In this document: one piece after another, positions 15,486-24,322 of the stretch | Position numbering within the stretch: position 1 is the stretch's first letter | Layout: each line of letters starts with the position of its first letter | Source of the DNA: an uncultured Oscillibacter sp. | Lineage (GTDB): Bacteria; Bacillota; Clostridia; Oscillospirales; Oscillospiraceae | Reading direction: 5' to 3' | NCBI GenBank assembly: GCA_910585385.1 | Contig: CAJUDV010000001.1 | Coordinates: 1-64,000 of the forward strand | DNA: 64,000 bases | Position numbers and translations under genes: made by a program | The notes under the pieces: generated by a model | The model's input: the letters and a program-made list of their open reading frames with translations, nothing else | The model's database searches: none | What the model was told of the DNA's origin: nothing

Positions 15486-18400
15486 ATGAGTGTTTCAAAA
15501 TTCTGCATTCAGCACAAGGTGGCCACGCTTCTGGCGGTGATCATGATCACCATCTTCGGCCTGGTGTTCGCCACGCAGCTGCAGATGGCCCTGATGCCGG
15601 AGATGGAGGCCCCTATGGCCATGGTGGTCTGCTACTACAACGGGGCCAACCCCAGCGACATTGAGGAGCTGGTGACCCGGCCCCTGGAGTCCGCCGTCAT
15701 GTCGGTCTCCGGCGTGGACGAGGTCTCCTCCACCTCCGCCGACAGCATGTGCCAGCTCCAGATCACCTACGTGGACGGCACGGACCTGGACATTGCCGCC
15801 ACCAAGCTGCGGGAGCAGTTCGACCGGTTGAGCCTGCCGGAGGACGCCATGGACCCCGTCATTGTGAACCTGAACCTCAGCGAGCTGATGCCCACGGCCA
15901 TAGTGGCTCTGGCGGGGGACGACCTGGCGGAGCTCCAGACCCTGGCGGAGGACACCGTGGCCCCGGCCCTGGAGCGCATCGACGGGGTGGCCCAGGTGAC
16001 GGTCAACGGCGGCGTAACCCAGAAGATCGCCGTGGAGCTGGACGCCACCCGGGCCGCCGGCCTGGGGCTCTCCGCCGCCCAGGTCTCCCAGTTCCTGGCG
16101 GGGCAGAATCTGCTCTACCCCGGCGGCAGCATGGAAAACGGCTCCAAGACCCTCACCGTCAGCACCGACGCCAAGTTTCAGTCCGTAGAGGACGTGGCCA
16201 ATATGCTCCTCACCCTGCCCACCGGCGGCACGGTGCGCCTCAGCGAGGTGGCGGACGTCTCGCTGGAGGCGGAGGACTCCGACGCCGCCGCCAAGGTAGA
16301 CGGCACCGCCTGCGTGGTGCTCCAGGTCTCCAAGCAGTCCGGCGCCAACGAGGCCGCCGCCGCCAAGGCCGTGGAGCGGCGGCTGGCGCAGCTTCACGGG
16401 GAAAATCCCTCCATTGCCTACAGCGTGCTTTACAGCGCGGCGGAGTACATTGACATGTCTGTCAGCGCTGCCTTCCAGAACATTCTCCAGGGCGTGCTGC
16501 TGGCGGCCGTGGTGGTGTTCCTTTTCCTGCGCCGGGGCGGCGCTACCATGACCATCGTGGTGTCCATGCCCGTGTGCATTCTGACGGTGTTCATTCTCAT
16601 GAGCGCCATGGACCTGACCCTGAACATGATGTCCTTAGGCGGCGTGGCCATGGGCGTTGGCATGATTGTGGACAATTCCATCGTGGTGCTGGAGAACATC
16701 TACCGCTTCGCCGCCGAGGGCCATGACCGCATGAGCGCCTGTGTAGACGGCACCCGGGAGGTCACCACCTCCGTGCTGGCCTCCACCCTCACCACGCTGG
16801 CGGTATTCGTCCCCCTTGGCATGGTGACCGGCCTGGCCGGCATGATGTTCCGGGACTTCTGCCTCACCATCGCCTCGCTGATCTTCGCCTCCCTTGTCAT
16901 CGCCCTGGCTCTGGTGCCCCTGCTGTGCTACATGCTGCTGGACGAGGAGAAGGTCCGCCGCCAGCAGCTGAAAAAGGGCGGAAAAAAGTCCGGCGCCCTG
17001 GCCGCCAAAGCCGGCAGCTGGGCCGCCAGGCTCTATGGCTTCTACATGCGCCTTTTGGGCTATTTCGTCCACCACCTCAAGGCCGGAATGCTGGCCTCCG
17101 TGGCGCTGGTGGTTCTCTTCGCCGTGCCGGTCTTCGCCACCACCATGGTGCTGATCCCGGACATGGACCAGGGCCAGGTCTCTGTCAGCGTCTCCATGCC
17201 CACGGGCTCGGAGATGGAGGAGTCCGCCGCCATCGCGGACCGGATCTCCGCCATCGCCCAGGAGGCGGTTCCGGAGCTGGAGGACATGTACTATATCGCC
17301 CAGGACGAATCTGTCACCATGATGCTGAACCTCACCAGCAAGGGCCAGCGGAGCCGCAGCAGCTTTGACATTGCCGACGGCCTGCGGCCCCTGCTCCAGG
17401 ACATCGCTGGGTGCGAGATCACCGTGGACGCCTCCAGCACCATGGGCATGATGGGCGGCAGCGACATCAGCCTGGACATCACCGGCGTGGACTACGCCAC
17501 CCTCTCCATGATCGCCGATGACCTGGCAGACCGGATCTCCCAGCTGCCGGACGCCATCGATGTCAAGAGCTCCCTAGCGGTGCAGGTGCCCCAGGTGAAG
17601 GTCACCGTAAACCGGGAGGCGGCGGCCCAGTACGGCCTCACCGCGGCCTCCATCGGCATGGCGGTCCGCTCAGAGCTGACGGGCAGCACCGCCACCACCG
17701 TCATGATCTCCAACCGGGAGCTGGATGTGGTGGTCCGGGGGGACGGCAGCGCCGCGGAAAGCCTGGACGCCCTGCGCTCCATGCCCGTCACCACGCCTCT
17801 GGGCGGCACGGTGCCCCTGAGCTCCGTGGCGGAGGCCTCCGTGGTCCAGGAGCCCCAGAGCATCTCCCGGGTAAACCAGTCCCGGCAGGTGCAGGTCACC
17901 GGCTCCACCCTCAGCGGCGACACCACCGCCATGACTCAGGCGCTGCGGGCCATTCTGGCGGAGTACCAGATGCCGGAGGGCTACACCGTGGAGATCAGCG
18001 GCAGCTACGCCAGCATGATGGAGAGCTTCGGCGACCTGCTGCTGGCCCTGCTGGTGGCCCTGGGCCTGGTGTACTTCGTGCTGGCGGCCCAGTTCGAGTC
18101 CTTCCTGATGCCGGTGATCGTCATGATGATCCTGCCGGTGGCCTTTACCGGGGCCCTCTTCGCCCTGCCCCTGTGCGGAAAGGACCTCTCCATCATCTCC
18201 CTGGTGGCCCTGATCATGCTGGCGGGCACAGTGGTGAACAACTCCATCATCCTGGTGGAGTACATCAAGATCCGCCGGGAGATGGGGGAGGAGCGGGAGA
18301 CCGCTATCCTCAGAGCCTGTCCCCTGCGCATCCGGCCCATCATGATGACCACCCTCACCACCGTTCTGGCCATGGTGCCCATGGCCGCGGGCATCGGCGA

Positions 18401-18587
18401 GACCAACGAGATGATGAGTGACATGGGCGTGGTGATGATCAGCGGCATGGTGATCTCCACCGTGGTGACACTGGTGTTCACCCCTGTGTTCTACTCCGTC
18501 ATCGACAATCTGAGCCGTGTCTTCCGCCGCCGGAAGAAAAAATCCCTCCCTGAGACAGCGGAGGAGCCGGCCTCCGCCGGCGTATAG
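15486..18587 (+). CDS. RND-family multidrug efflux pump (AcrB/SwrC-like)
   Basis: A 1033-residue proton-driven exporter of the HAE-type RND family. It has one N-terminal membrane helix (residues 10-30), a large extracytoplasmic domain, six helices in mid-protein, and a second domain and helix set with the same plan. The TM4 proton-relay motif is GMIVDNSIVVLENIYR, with Asp396 and Asn397 where AcrB has two aspartates, as in many Gram-positive RND pumps. The preceding adaptor and TolC-like genes make a three-part system under TetR control. Substrates could be drugs, bile acids or lipids; sequence alone does not decide. Confidence 0.93.
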   Translation: MSVSKFCIQHKVATLLAVIMITIFGLVFATQLQMALMPEMEAPMAMVVCYYNGANPSDIEELVTRPLESAVMSVSGVDEVSSTSADSMCQLQITYVDGTDLDIAATKLREQFDRLSLPEDAMDPVIVNLNLSELMPTAIVALAGDDLAELQTLAEDTVAPALERIDGVAQVTVNGGVTQKIAVELDATRAAGLGLSAAQVSQFLAGQNLLYPGGSMENGSKTLTVSTDAKFQSVEDVANMLLTLPTGGTVRLSEVADVSLEAEDSDAAAKVDGTACVVLQVSKQSGANEAAAAKAVERRLAQLHGENPSIAYSVLYSAAEYIDMSVSAAFQNILQGVLLAAVVVFLFLRRGGATMTIVVSMPVCILTVFILMSAMDLTLNMMSLGGVAMGVGMIVDNSIVVLENIYRFAAEGHDRMSACVDGTREVTTSVLASTLTTLAVFVPLGMVTGLAGMMFRDFCLTIASLIFASLVIALALVPLLCYMLLDEEKVRRQQLKKGGKKSGALAAKAGSWAARLYGFYMRLLGYFVHHLKAGMLASVALVVLFAVPVFATTMVLIPDMDQGQVSVSVSMPTGSEMEESAAIADRISAIAQEAVPELEDMYYIAQDESVTMMLNLTSKGQRSRSSFDIADGLRPLLQDIAGCEITVDASSTMGMMGGSDISLDITGVDYATLSMIADDLADRISQLPDAIDVKSSLAVQVPQVKVTVNREAAAQYGLTAASIGMAVRSELTGSTATTVMISNRELDVVVRGDGSAAESLDALRSMPVTTPLGGTVPLSSVAEASVVQEPQSISRVNQSRQVQVTGSTLSGDTTAMTQALRAILAEYQMPEGYTVEISGSYASMMESFGDLLLALLVALGLVYFVLAAQFESFLMPVIVMMILPVAFTGALFALPLCGKDLSIISLVALIMLAGTVVNNSIILVEYIKIRREMGEERETAILRACPLRIRPIMMTTLTTVLAMVPMAAGIGETNEMMSDMGVVMISGMVISTVVTLVFTPVFYSVIDNLSRVFRRRKKKSLPETAEEPASAGV

Positions 18588-18595
18588 AGACGGAA

Positions 18596-18629
18596 ACCAC
18601 CCCCGGAAGCGCACGCTTCCGGGGGTGGT
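18596..18629. terminator. Inverted repeat between RND pump and tmk
   Basis: A perfect 16-bp stem (18596-18611 with 18614-18629) around a two-base centre, between convergent genes. No clear T-run follows in either direction, so it may act as a bidirectional transcript end or mRNA-stabilising hairpin. Confidence 0.6.
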
Positions 18630-18646
18630 CTCCTCTGTCCGGGCTC

Positions 18647-19279
18647 TCAGGGAAACAGATGCGAGACGGCGGCCCAGACCCGCTCCGCCACGGTCTCCAC
18701 ATCTCCGCCGGCGTCGATCACCGCAACGGTCTCCTTGTCCCGCAGCCTCTCAAAGGCCTCCAGGTACTTCTCCCGGGTGGCGGTGAGGCGGTCCTCCTTC
18801 TCAAAGAGCTCCGTGTGGGAGCGGTTTTGTCCGATCCGCTCCAGGGCCCGCCGGACGGGCACGTCCAGGAAGATGGTGGCGTCCGGCCGCAGCAGCTCCG
18901 CGCTGAGGCGGTTGCTGTCTATAACCCAGTCCATGTCCACATCCACGCTGTGGTAGGCGTAGGAGGAGAAATAGTACCGGTCCGTCACCACGGTGACGCC
19001 GCTTCGCACCTGCTCCAGAATGCCGTCCCGCCGGTTTACCAGGTGGTCCAGCCGGTCCGCGGCGAAGAGCCCCGCGATGACCCGGTGGTCCGCCGTCACC
19101 CTGCCAGTGAGAATCTGCCGGACCATAGCACCCACGGGGCCGTCCGAGGGTTCCCGGGTGCCGCGGCACTCCACCCCCCGGGCCCGCAGCCGCTCCAGCA
19201 GCAGCTGGAGCTGGGTGCTCTTCCCGGAGCCGTCGATGCCCTCAAGGGCCAAAAACCGGCCTGTTGTCTGTCCGCTCAT
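18647..19279 (-). CDS. tmk: Thymidylate kinase
   Basis: Tmk phosphorylates dTMP to dTDP. The 210-residue protein has the P-loop LEGIDGSGKST (Lys20), the DRY-type motif VTDRYYFSSYAYH, and an RxxxR lid region. The start at 19279 has GAGG seven bases upstream, and a 13-residue in-frame extension upstream shows no family similarity. It stands alone on the minus strand between the RND operon and a divergently transcribed XRE regulator; in many Firmicutes tmk lies beside holB instead. Confidence 0.95.
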   Translation of the reverse strand: MSGQTTGRFLALEGIDGSGKSTQLQLLLERLRARGVECRGTREPSDGPVGAMVRQILTGRVTADHRVIAGLFAADRLDHLVNRRDGILEQVRSGVTVVTDRYYFSSYAYHSVDVDMDWVIDSNRLSAELLRPDATIFLDVPVRRALERIGQNRSHTELFEKEDRLTATREKYLEAFERLRDKETVAVIDAGGDVETVAERVWAAVSHLFP

Positions 19280-19404
19280 ACGAAAACCTCGCTTTTTCTG
19301 TTTTGCCCATTTTAGCACAATCTCCCCCGGGCTTCAAGCGGCGGAGCCGCCCCGCCTCTTCAAAATCCGCAAGGAAAACGGGCGGAAATGCAAGCTTTCC
19401 CTGG

Positions 19405-19433
19405 TGGACTTCCGGGCCCAACTTCCCTATAAT
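19405..19433 (+). promoter_or_regulatory. Probable promoter of the XRE regulator gene
   Basis: A perfect TATAAT (19428-19433) has a weak TGGACT -35 element 17 bases upstream. The start codon lies 32 bases downstream behind AGGAGG. Confidence 0.5.
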
Positions 19434-19465
19434 CTGCTTCAACAACACAACAGGAGGTAACAATT

Positions 19466-19942
19466 ATGAGTTTGGGAAACAGTCTTTTCAACGCCCGGAA
19501 GAAGAGCGGACTCTCCCAGGAGGCCGTGGCCGAAAAGCTGGGGGTGAGCCGGCAGACCATCTCAAAGTGGGAGCTGGACGAGACCCTTCCGGACATCCGG
19601 CAGTCCAAACGGCTGTCAAATCTCTATCACCTGACCCTGGACGAGCTCATCGACTTTGACATGGATCTAAAGGAAATTGAGGAGATCATCGCCAATACCA
19701 GCGAGGAAAAGGAGGCGCGGATCGACTGGAGCAGCGCCTGGAGCAAGCGGTATCCGATTTTAAAGACGTACCGCTCCATGCCGGGCACGGAGGAGTATCT
19801 GGACCGGATCTCCGCCCTCTGCGGCAGGGTAAAGGCGGAATTCAACCTGTCCGAGCTGGACACCTTCCTGGTGGTCAAAGACATGGTGTACCGTGTGTAC
19901 CAAAAAAGCAAGGCGGAACACTCTCAGGGGTCCGGCGTGTGA
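19466..19942 (+). CDS. XRE-family helix-turn-helix regulator
   Basis: A 158-residue protein. Residues 8-62 are a classical Cro/CI-type HTH (SGLSQEAVAEKLGVSRQTIS, KWELDETLPD). The C-terminal 90 residues are helical and unassigned, and may bind a ligand or dimerise. It is monocistronic, between tmk and serC, with a ribosome site AGGAGG and its own terminator. Regulatory targets are not evident, and no inverted repeat over its own promoter was found. Confidence 0.88.
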   Translation: MSLGNSLFNARKKSGLSQEAVAEKLGVSRQTISKWELDETLPDIRQSKRLSNLYHLTLDELIDFDMDLKEIEEIIANTSEEKEARIDWSSAWSKRYPILKTYRSMPGTEEYLDRISALCGRVKAEFNLSELDTFLVVKDMVYRVYQKSKAEHSQGSGV

Positions 19943-19950
19943 CAGCGGCC

Positions 19951-19980
19951 AGAGGCCGGGCCATGGCCCGGCCTCTTTTC
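19951..19980 (+). terminator. Intrinsic terminator of the XRE gene
   Basis: A 26-base perfect palindrome (19951-19976, beginning AGAGGCCGGGCC) is followed by TTTT counting its own last base. Confidence 0.8.
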
Positions 19981-20069
19981 TCCCCCGTACCGCTCCCGCC
20001 TCTTCTCCGCCAAATTTCAAAATATTTTGAATGGTTTGAAAACTTTTTATAAGGTCGACCATTTTTCTG

Positions 20070-20097
20070 TTGAATATTTTTAAATTCATGATATACT
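20070..20097 (+). promoter_or_regulatory. Promoter of serC
   Basis: TTGAAT (20070-20075), a 16-base spacer, and TATACT (20092-20097), in a strongly AT-rich stretch that contrasts with the surrounding genes. Confidence 0.65.
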
Positions 20098-20168
20098 GAA
20101 TTATATATTTCGGCTATTTTGACCGAACATATGGGAACCACCTATTTTGAAGTCTGGAGGAACGCAGA

Positions 20169-21257
20169 ATGAAATACAACCGCACGTATAACTTCTCCGC
20201 AGGACCCGCCATGATGCCGGAGCCCGTTCTTGAGGAAATTGCCGCGGAGATGCTGAACTACCGGGGCAGCGGCATGTGCGTCATGGAGATGAGTCACCGC
20301 TCCAAGGTGTTCCAGCAGATCCGTGACGAGGCCGAGGCCGACCTGCGCAAGCTCATGGGCATTCCCGACAACTACAAGGTCCTCTTCATTCAGGGCGGCG
20401 GCACGGTGCAGTTCGCCATGGTGGCCATGAACCTGATGAAAAACGGCCTGGCCTGCTACGTGGAGACCGGCGCCTGGTCCAAAAAGGCCATCGCCGAGGC
20501 CAAGAAGTACGGCGAGGTGAAGATCGCGGCCTCCTCCGCCGACAAGAACTTCTCCTACATCCCCGACTGCTCCGATCTGGACATTCCGGACAACGCCGAC
20601 TACGTATACATCTGCGAAAACGAGACCATCAACGGCACCACCTACTTTAACCTGCCCAACACCAAGGGGAAGGTCCTGGTGTCCGACCAGTCCTCCATGT
20701 TCCTCTCCCGGCCCTGCGACGTCAGCAGATACGGCCTGATCTGGGCCGGCGTGCAGAAGAACGTGGGCCCCGCCGGCATGGCGGTGGTCATCATCCGGGA
20801 GGATCTGCTGCGGGAGGACCTTCCGAAGTTCGTGCCCACCTACATGAGCTACAAGACCCACGCCGACAACGACTCCCTGTACAATACCCCCAACTGCTGG
20901 GCCATCTACTGCTGCGGGAAGGTCTTCAAGTACCTTCTGGCGGGTGGCGGACTGGAGGCCATGCACAAGCGCAACCAGGAAAAAGCCGCCATTCTCTATG
21001 ACTTCCTGGACAGCAGCAAGCTCTTTACCGGCGCCGTGGTGAAGGAGGACCGCTCCCTCATGAACGTGCCCTTTGTCACCCCCAGCAAGGAGCAGGACGC
21101 CGACGTGGTAGCCGCTTCCAAGGCGGCGGGCTTTGACAACCTCAAGGGCCACAAGAGCGTGGGCGGCCTCCGGGCGTCCATCTACAACGCCATGCCCAAG
21201 GAGGGCGTGGAGGCCCTGGTGGACTTCTTGAAAAACTACGAGAGAGAGCACCGGTAA
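20169..21257 (+). CDS. serC: Phosphoserine aminotransferase
   Basis: SerC transaminates 3-phosphohydroxypyruvate with glutamate to give phosphoserine, the second step of serine synthesis. The 362-residue fold-type I aminotransferase has the N-terminal NFSAGPAMMPEPV, the phosphate-binding IQGGGTVQF loop, and the PLP lysine Lys197 in GVQKNVGPAG. TGGAGG precedes the ATG. It is followed by serA after 214 bases, which makes a two-gene serine set; no serB-like gene is adjacent, although the HAD phosphatases in the window are candidates. Confidence 0.96.
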   Translation: MKYNRTYNFSAGPAMMPEPVLEEIAAEMLNYRGSGMCVMEMSHRSKVFQQIRDEAEADLRKLMGIPDNYKVLFIQGGGTVQFAMVAMNLMKNGLACYVETGAWSKKAIAEAKKYGEVKIAASSADKNFSYIPDCSDLDIPDNADYVYICENETINGTTYFNLPNTKGKVLVSDQSSMFLSRPCDVSRYGLIWAGVQKNVGPAGMAVVIIREDLLREDLPKFVPTYMSYKTHADNDSLYNTPNCWAIYCCGKVFKYLLAGGGLEAMHKRNQEKAAILYDFLDSSKLFTGAVVKEDRSLMNVPFVTPSKEQDADVVAASKAAGFDNLKGHKSVGGLRASIYNAMPKEGVEALVDFLKNYEREHR

Positions 21258-21471
21258 AAATCCCCCGTAACCCCCGTAAAACCCACCCCGTAAACCAGCG
21301 AAGCGTTTGCGGGGTGGAGAGGCGGCGCAAGGGAGCGGCGCGCGGCCTGCCCGCAGGGCGGGCCAAACAAAGCGGACTTTGCGGCGACGACGCGCCTGTC
21401 CCCCAATGGGCGTAAGGGTTTTCCGACATTGGCACCCCTGGGGTGTGCCGGATACGAAAGGGGTACTTACT
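21258..21471. other. Structured spacer between serC and serA
   Basis: No gene is seen. The segment is rich in inverted repeats: an imperfect ACCCCGtAAAC...GTTTgCGGGGT (about 21287-21317), a GC-rich hairpin near 21348-21366, and GGCAC(C)CC/GGGTGTGCC just before the serA ribosome site (about 21431-21449). These could tune serA expression, but no known riboswitch was recognised. Confidence 0.35.
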
Positions 21472-22386
21472 ATGTTAAAGCGAGTTCTGGTCACCGACGG
21501 AATGGATGCCGGGGCAATCGCCCAGCTGAGAGACGACGGCTATGAGGTGGTGGAGCAGTTCTATGAGCCCGATGCCCTGGGGATGGCCCTGCGGGACTTC
21601 GACGCGGTGATCATCCGCTCCGCCACCAAGATCAAGGAGCCCCAGATCGACGCCGCCAAGGGCAGCCGCTTAAAGCTCATCATCCGGGCCGGCGTGGGCG
21701 TGGACAACATCGCCGTGAAATACGCGGAAAGCGCAGGCATTGCCGTGCGCAACACCCCCCGGGCCTCCTCCAACGCCGTGGCGGAGCTGGCCATGGCGCT
21801 GCTGTTCTCCTGCGCCCGGAACATCTCCATCGCGGGCCACACCATGCGGGAGAATATGTGGGAGAAGAAAGCCTACTCCAAGGGCTTCGAACTGGAGGGC
21901 AAGACCATGGGCGTCATCGGCTACGGCCGCATCGGCCAAATGGTGGGCAGAAAGGGCCAGGCCCTGGGCATGAGGGTCCTCTCCGTGGTCCACCGGAACA
22001 AGCCGGAGGGCTGCGAGTGTGAGACCATGAAATTCGTCTCCATGGAGGAGCTGCTGGCCCAGTCCGACATTATTGTCCTCTGCGCCCCCGGCGGGGACAG
22101 GCCCCTGGTAGACGGGGAATCCCTGGCGAAGATGAAGGACGGCGTGGTGATCGTCAACGTCTCCCGGGGCAGCAACGTGGACGAGGGGTCCCTGCTGGAC
22201 GCCCTGAACAGCGGCAAGGTCCGGGCTGCGGGCCTGGACGTGTGGATGAGCGAGAAGGACCCCAACTGGGCCCTGGCCCAGCACCCGGCGGTCTCCTGCA
22301 CGCCCCACATCGGCGCTGGCACCAAGGAGGCCCAAAAGCGCATCGGCGCGGAGCTGGTGGACATTGTGGAGCACTTCGAGGCCTAA
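21472..22386 (+). CDS. serA: D-3-phosphoglycerate dehydrogenase (short form)
   Basis: SerA oxidises 3-phosphoglycerate with NAD to start serine synthesis. The 304-residue 2-hydroxyacid dehydrogenase has the substrate segment RAGVGVDNI, the Rossmann motif GVIGYGRIGQMVG, the NVSRGSNVDE stretch with catalytic arginine context, and the catalytic histidine in TPHIGAGTKEAQ. It ends after the catalytic domain, with no ACT or ASB domain, so serine feedback through ACT is not expected. The ATG at 21472 is the only plausible start; the ribosome site is weak (AAAGGGG). Specificity for phosphoglycerate is supported by serC next door. Confidence 0.9.
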   Translation: MLKRVLVTDGMDAGAIAQLRDDGYEVVEQFYEPDALGMALRDFDAVIIRSATKIKEPQIDAAKGSRLKLIIRAGVGVDNIAVKYAESAGIAVRNTPRASSNAVAELAMALLFSCARNISIAGHTMRENMWEKKAYSKGFELEGKTMGVIGYGRIGQMVGRKGQALGMRVLSVVHRNKPEGCECETMKFVSMEELLAQSDIIVLCAPGGDRPLVDGESLAKMKDGVVIVNVSRGSNVDEGSLLDALNSGKVRAAGLDVWMSEKDPNWALAQHPAVSCTPHIGAGTKEAQKRIGAELVDIVEHFEA

Positions 22387-22405
22387 ATCTGAAAAGACGC
22401 GAAAC

Positions 22406-22437
22406 GCCCCGCCCATTGGAACTCCAATGGGCGGGGC
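22406..22437. terminator. Inverted repeat after serA
   Basis: The perfect 14-bp stem GCCCCGCCCATTGG / CCAATGGGCGGGGC has an AACT loop, between convergent genes. It is followed by TGTT only, so termination strength is uncertain. Confidence 0.6.
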
Positions 22438-22459
22438 TGTTCCCTGTCCCGTCAGGCGG

Positions 22460-23179
22460 TCAGGGGCCGTTAAAGCGCCTGAGAAGCCTTTGATACCGCT
22501 GCCGGCGCGGGGACTCTCCCCGGGGTCTCTCCTCCCGGCAGGTACGAAAGGCGGGGGAGGAGCGGTAGACCGCCCAGGCCGCCAGACCCCCCAGCAGCAG
22601 CCCGCCCACCACGTCCAGCACCGCGTGCTGTTTAATCAGCACCGTGGACAGGCAGATGACCGCCGCCAGCGCCGCCGCCCCCGCCCGCAGGAGCTTCTTC
22701 TCACTCAGGGCGCAGCAGTCCCAGACCGCCAGGGCCGCGCCCACGGACCCCAAAACGTGGACAGAGGGAAACACATTGGTATTGGTGTCAACGCGGTAGA
22801 GCCCCGCTATCAGAGCGGTGAGGGGGTTCTCCCTGGGAAGGACGGCGGGACGCAGGTCCTGTCCGTTGGGCAGTAAAAACCAGATCAGCTCACTGAGGAG
22901 AAAGGTGCTCCCCAGAAAGAACATGTACCGCCGGAAGGCGGCCCGGTCCCGGCGCAGCAGGTACAGCCCCGTAATCACCAGAAAGGGGTACCACAGGCAG
23001 TAGGGGATGACGAACCACTCGCAGAAGGGGACGTGGGCGTCCACAGGCAGCTGGGTGGCCCAGTACCGCCCCAGGGGCATCCGCTCCAGGGCCAGGAACA
23101 GCAGCAGGTAAAGGGGCAGCCACAATGCGTATTTCAAATCCCGCCAAAGCGGGCGGCGGAGAGAGCCGGGGAGGTCCAC
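22460..23179 (-). CDS. PAP2-family membrane phosphatase
   Basis: A 239-residue integral membrane protein of the phosphatidic-acid-phosphatase type 2 family, with about six membrane helices. The conserved PSVHVLGSVG motif and later IKQHAVLDVVGG (histidine and aspartate of the third motif) are visible; the first motif (K...RP) is less clear in the LLRRDRAAF region. Members dephosphorylate phosphatidate, undecaprenyl diphosphate or inositol lipids. The GTG start has AGGTGAT just upstream. The strongly basic C-terminal tail (PRRQRYQRLLRR) is presumably cytoplasmic. It is monocistronic on the minus strand. Confidence 0.8.
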   Translation of the reverse strand: MDLPGSLRRPLWRDLKYALWLPLYLLLFLALERMPLGRYWATQLPVDAHVPFCEWFVIPYCLWYPFLVITGLYLLRRDRAAFRRYMFFLGSTFLLSELIWFLLPNGQDLRPAVLPRENPLTALIAGLYRVDTNTNVFPSVHVLGSVGAALAVWDCCALSEKKLLRAGAAALAAVICLSTVLIKQHAVLDVVGGLLLGGLAAWAVYRSSPAFRTCREERPRGESPRRQRYQRLLRRFNGP

Positions 23180-23270
23180 GGTATCACCTGGTTTCCTTTG
23201 TTTGGTTTACCATAACACATCTCCCCTGTCAAAAACATGAATAAACTGCGAATATTATATGAACTTTGCC

Positions 23271-23308
23271 ATAAAAATTCTCGGAGCCGCGGCTCCGAGA
23301 ATTTTTAT
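23271..23308. terminator. Bidirectional intrinsic terminator after the BMP transporter operon
   Basis: A perfect 38-base palindrome (two 19-base arms) has a GC-rich core, A's on one side and T's on the other, so it works in either direction. It lies 19 bases past the last permease gene on the minus strand. Confidence 0.9.
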
Positions 23309-23326
23309 GCATTCCCCAGCCGCCGG

Positions 23327-24322
23327 CTACCGGTCCTCCCGGAAATAGGCCAGGCCCAGACTGGCGGGGGGCTGCTTTTCCTTGTTGTTGCGCATGCTGG
23401 AGACGATCAGCACGATGACCGTCACCACATAGGGCAGGATCTTGTAGAGCTGGGTGGGAATGAAGGGGATCACCAGCCGCAGGTACAGAATCATCAGCGC
23501 CCCGAAGAGCACGGAGCCCCAGATGGCGGACAGAGGCCGCCACATGCAGAAGATCACCAGGGCCACCGCCAGCCAGCCCACGCCGCTGAGGCCCTCGTGG
23601 TTCCACACGCACCCGGCGATGGTCATGATATACACCATGCCGCCCACGGCGGAGATGCCGCCGCCGATGACGGTGGCCAGGTACTTGTACCGCCCCACGT
23701 CGATGCCCGCCGCGTCCGCCGTGGCGGGGGACTCCCCCACAGCCCGGAGGTACAGGCCCGTCCGGGTGCGGTTCAGGAAGAAGAACATCCCCCCGGCCAA
23801 AATCAGTCCCAGGTAGAAGAACACGCTGTTGCCGAAGAGCACGCCGCCCACCACGGGGATTTTCTGCAAAAAGGCGGGAAAGGGGGAGTTCTGGAAAAAG
23901 CCCTTGAGGGTGTTCCCAATGGCGATGTATCCGTTCTCCCGGACCCGCATGTACTCGCCCATAAACTGCCCCACGCCGGTGCCGAAGATGGACAGGGCCA
24001 GGCCGGTGACGTTCTGGTTGGCCCGGAGGGTGGTGGTGAGAAAGCTGAAGATCAGCGAGGCCAGGGCCCCCGCCAGAAAGGCGCACAGGACCCCCACCAG
24101 CACGGCGATAAAGCCGCTGGCGCCGCCCCCCGCGGCCTTCTCATAGTAGAACACGCCCCCCAGGCCCAGGGCGCCGCCCATGAACATGATGCCCTCCACA
24201 CCCAGGTTCAGGTTGCCGGACTTCTCCGTCAAAATCTCACCCAGGGTGCCGAACAGCAGCGGCGTGCCGTAGGTGATGGCGGCGATGACCAGGGCCAGAA
24301 ACAGGCTCAGGAAATTACTCAT
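23327..24322 (-). CDS. Nucleoside-type ABC transporter permease (second)
   Basis: A 331-residue inner-membrane protein with about eight to ten helices, of the BPD_transp_2 family (YufQ/NupC-like). Typical segments are TPLLFGTLGEILTEKSGNLN, LGVEGIMFMGG, and the coupling region AVGESPATADAAGI. With the other permease, ATPase and BMP lipoprotein it forms a purine/pyrimidine nucleoside importer. The start overlaps the preceding permease stop by four bases, and it is the last gene of the operon. Confidence 0.9.
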   Translation of the reverse strand: MSNFLSLFLALVIAAITYGTPLLFGTLGEILTEKSGNLNLGVEGIMFMGGALGLGGVFYYEKAAGGGASGFIAVLVGVLCAFLAGALASLIFSFLTTTLRANQNVTGLALSIFGTGVGQFMGEYMRVRENGYIAIGNTLKGFFQNSPFPAFLQKIPVVGGVLFGNSVFFYLGLILAGGMFFFLNRTRTGLYLRAVGESPATADAAGIDVGRYKYLATVIGGGISAVGGMVYIMTIAGCVWNHEGLSGVGWLAVALVIFCMWRPLSAIWGSVLFGALMILYLRLVIPFIPTQLYKILPYVVTVIVLIVSSMRNNKEKQPPASLGLAYFREDR

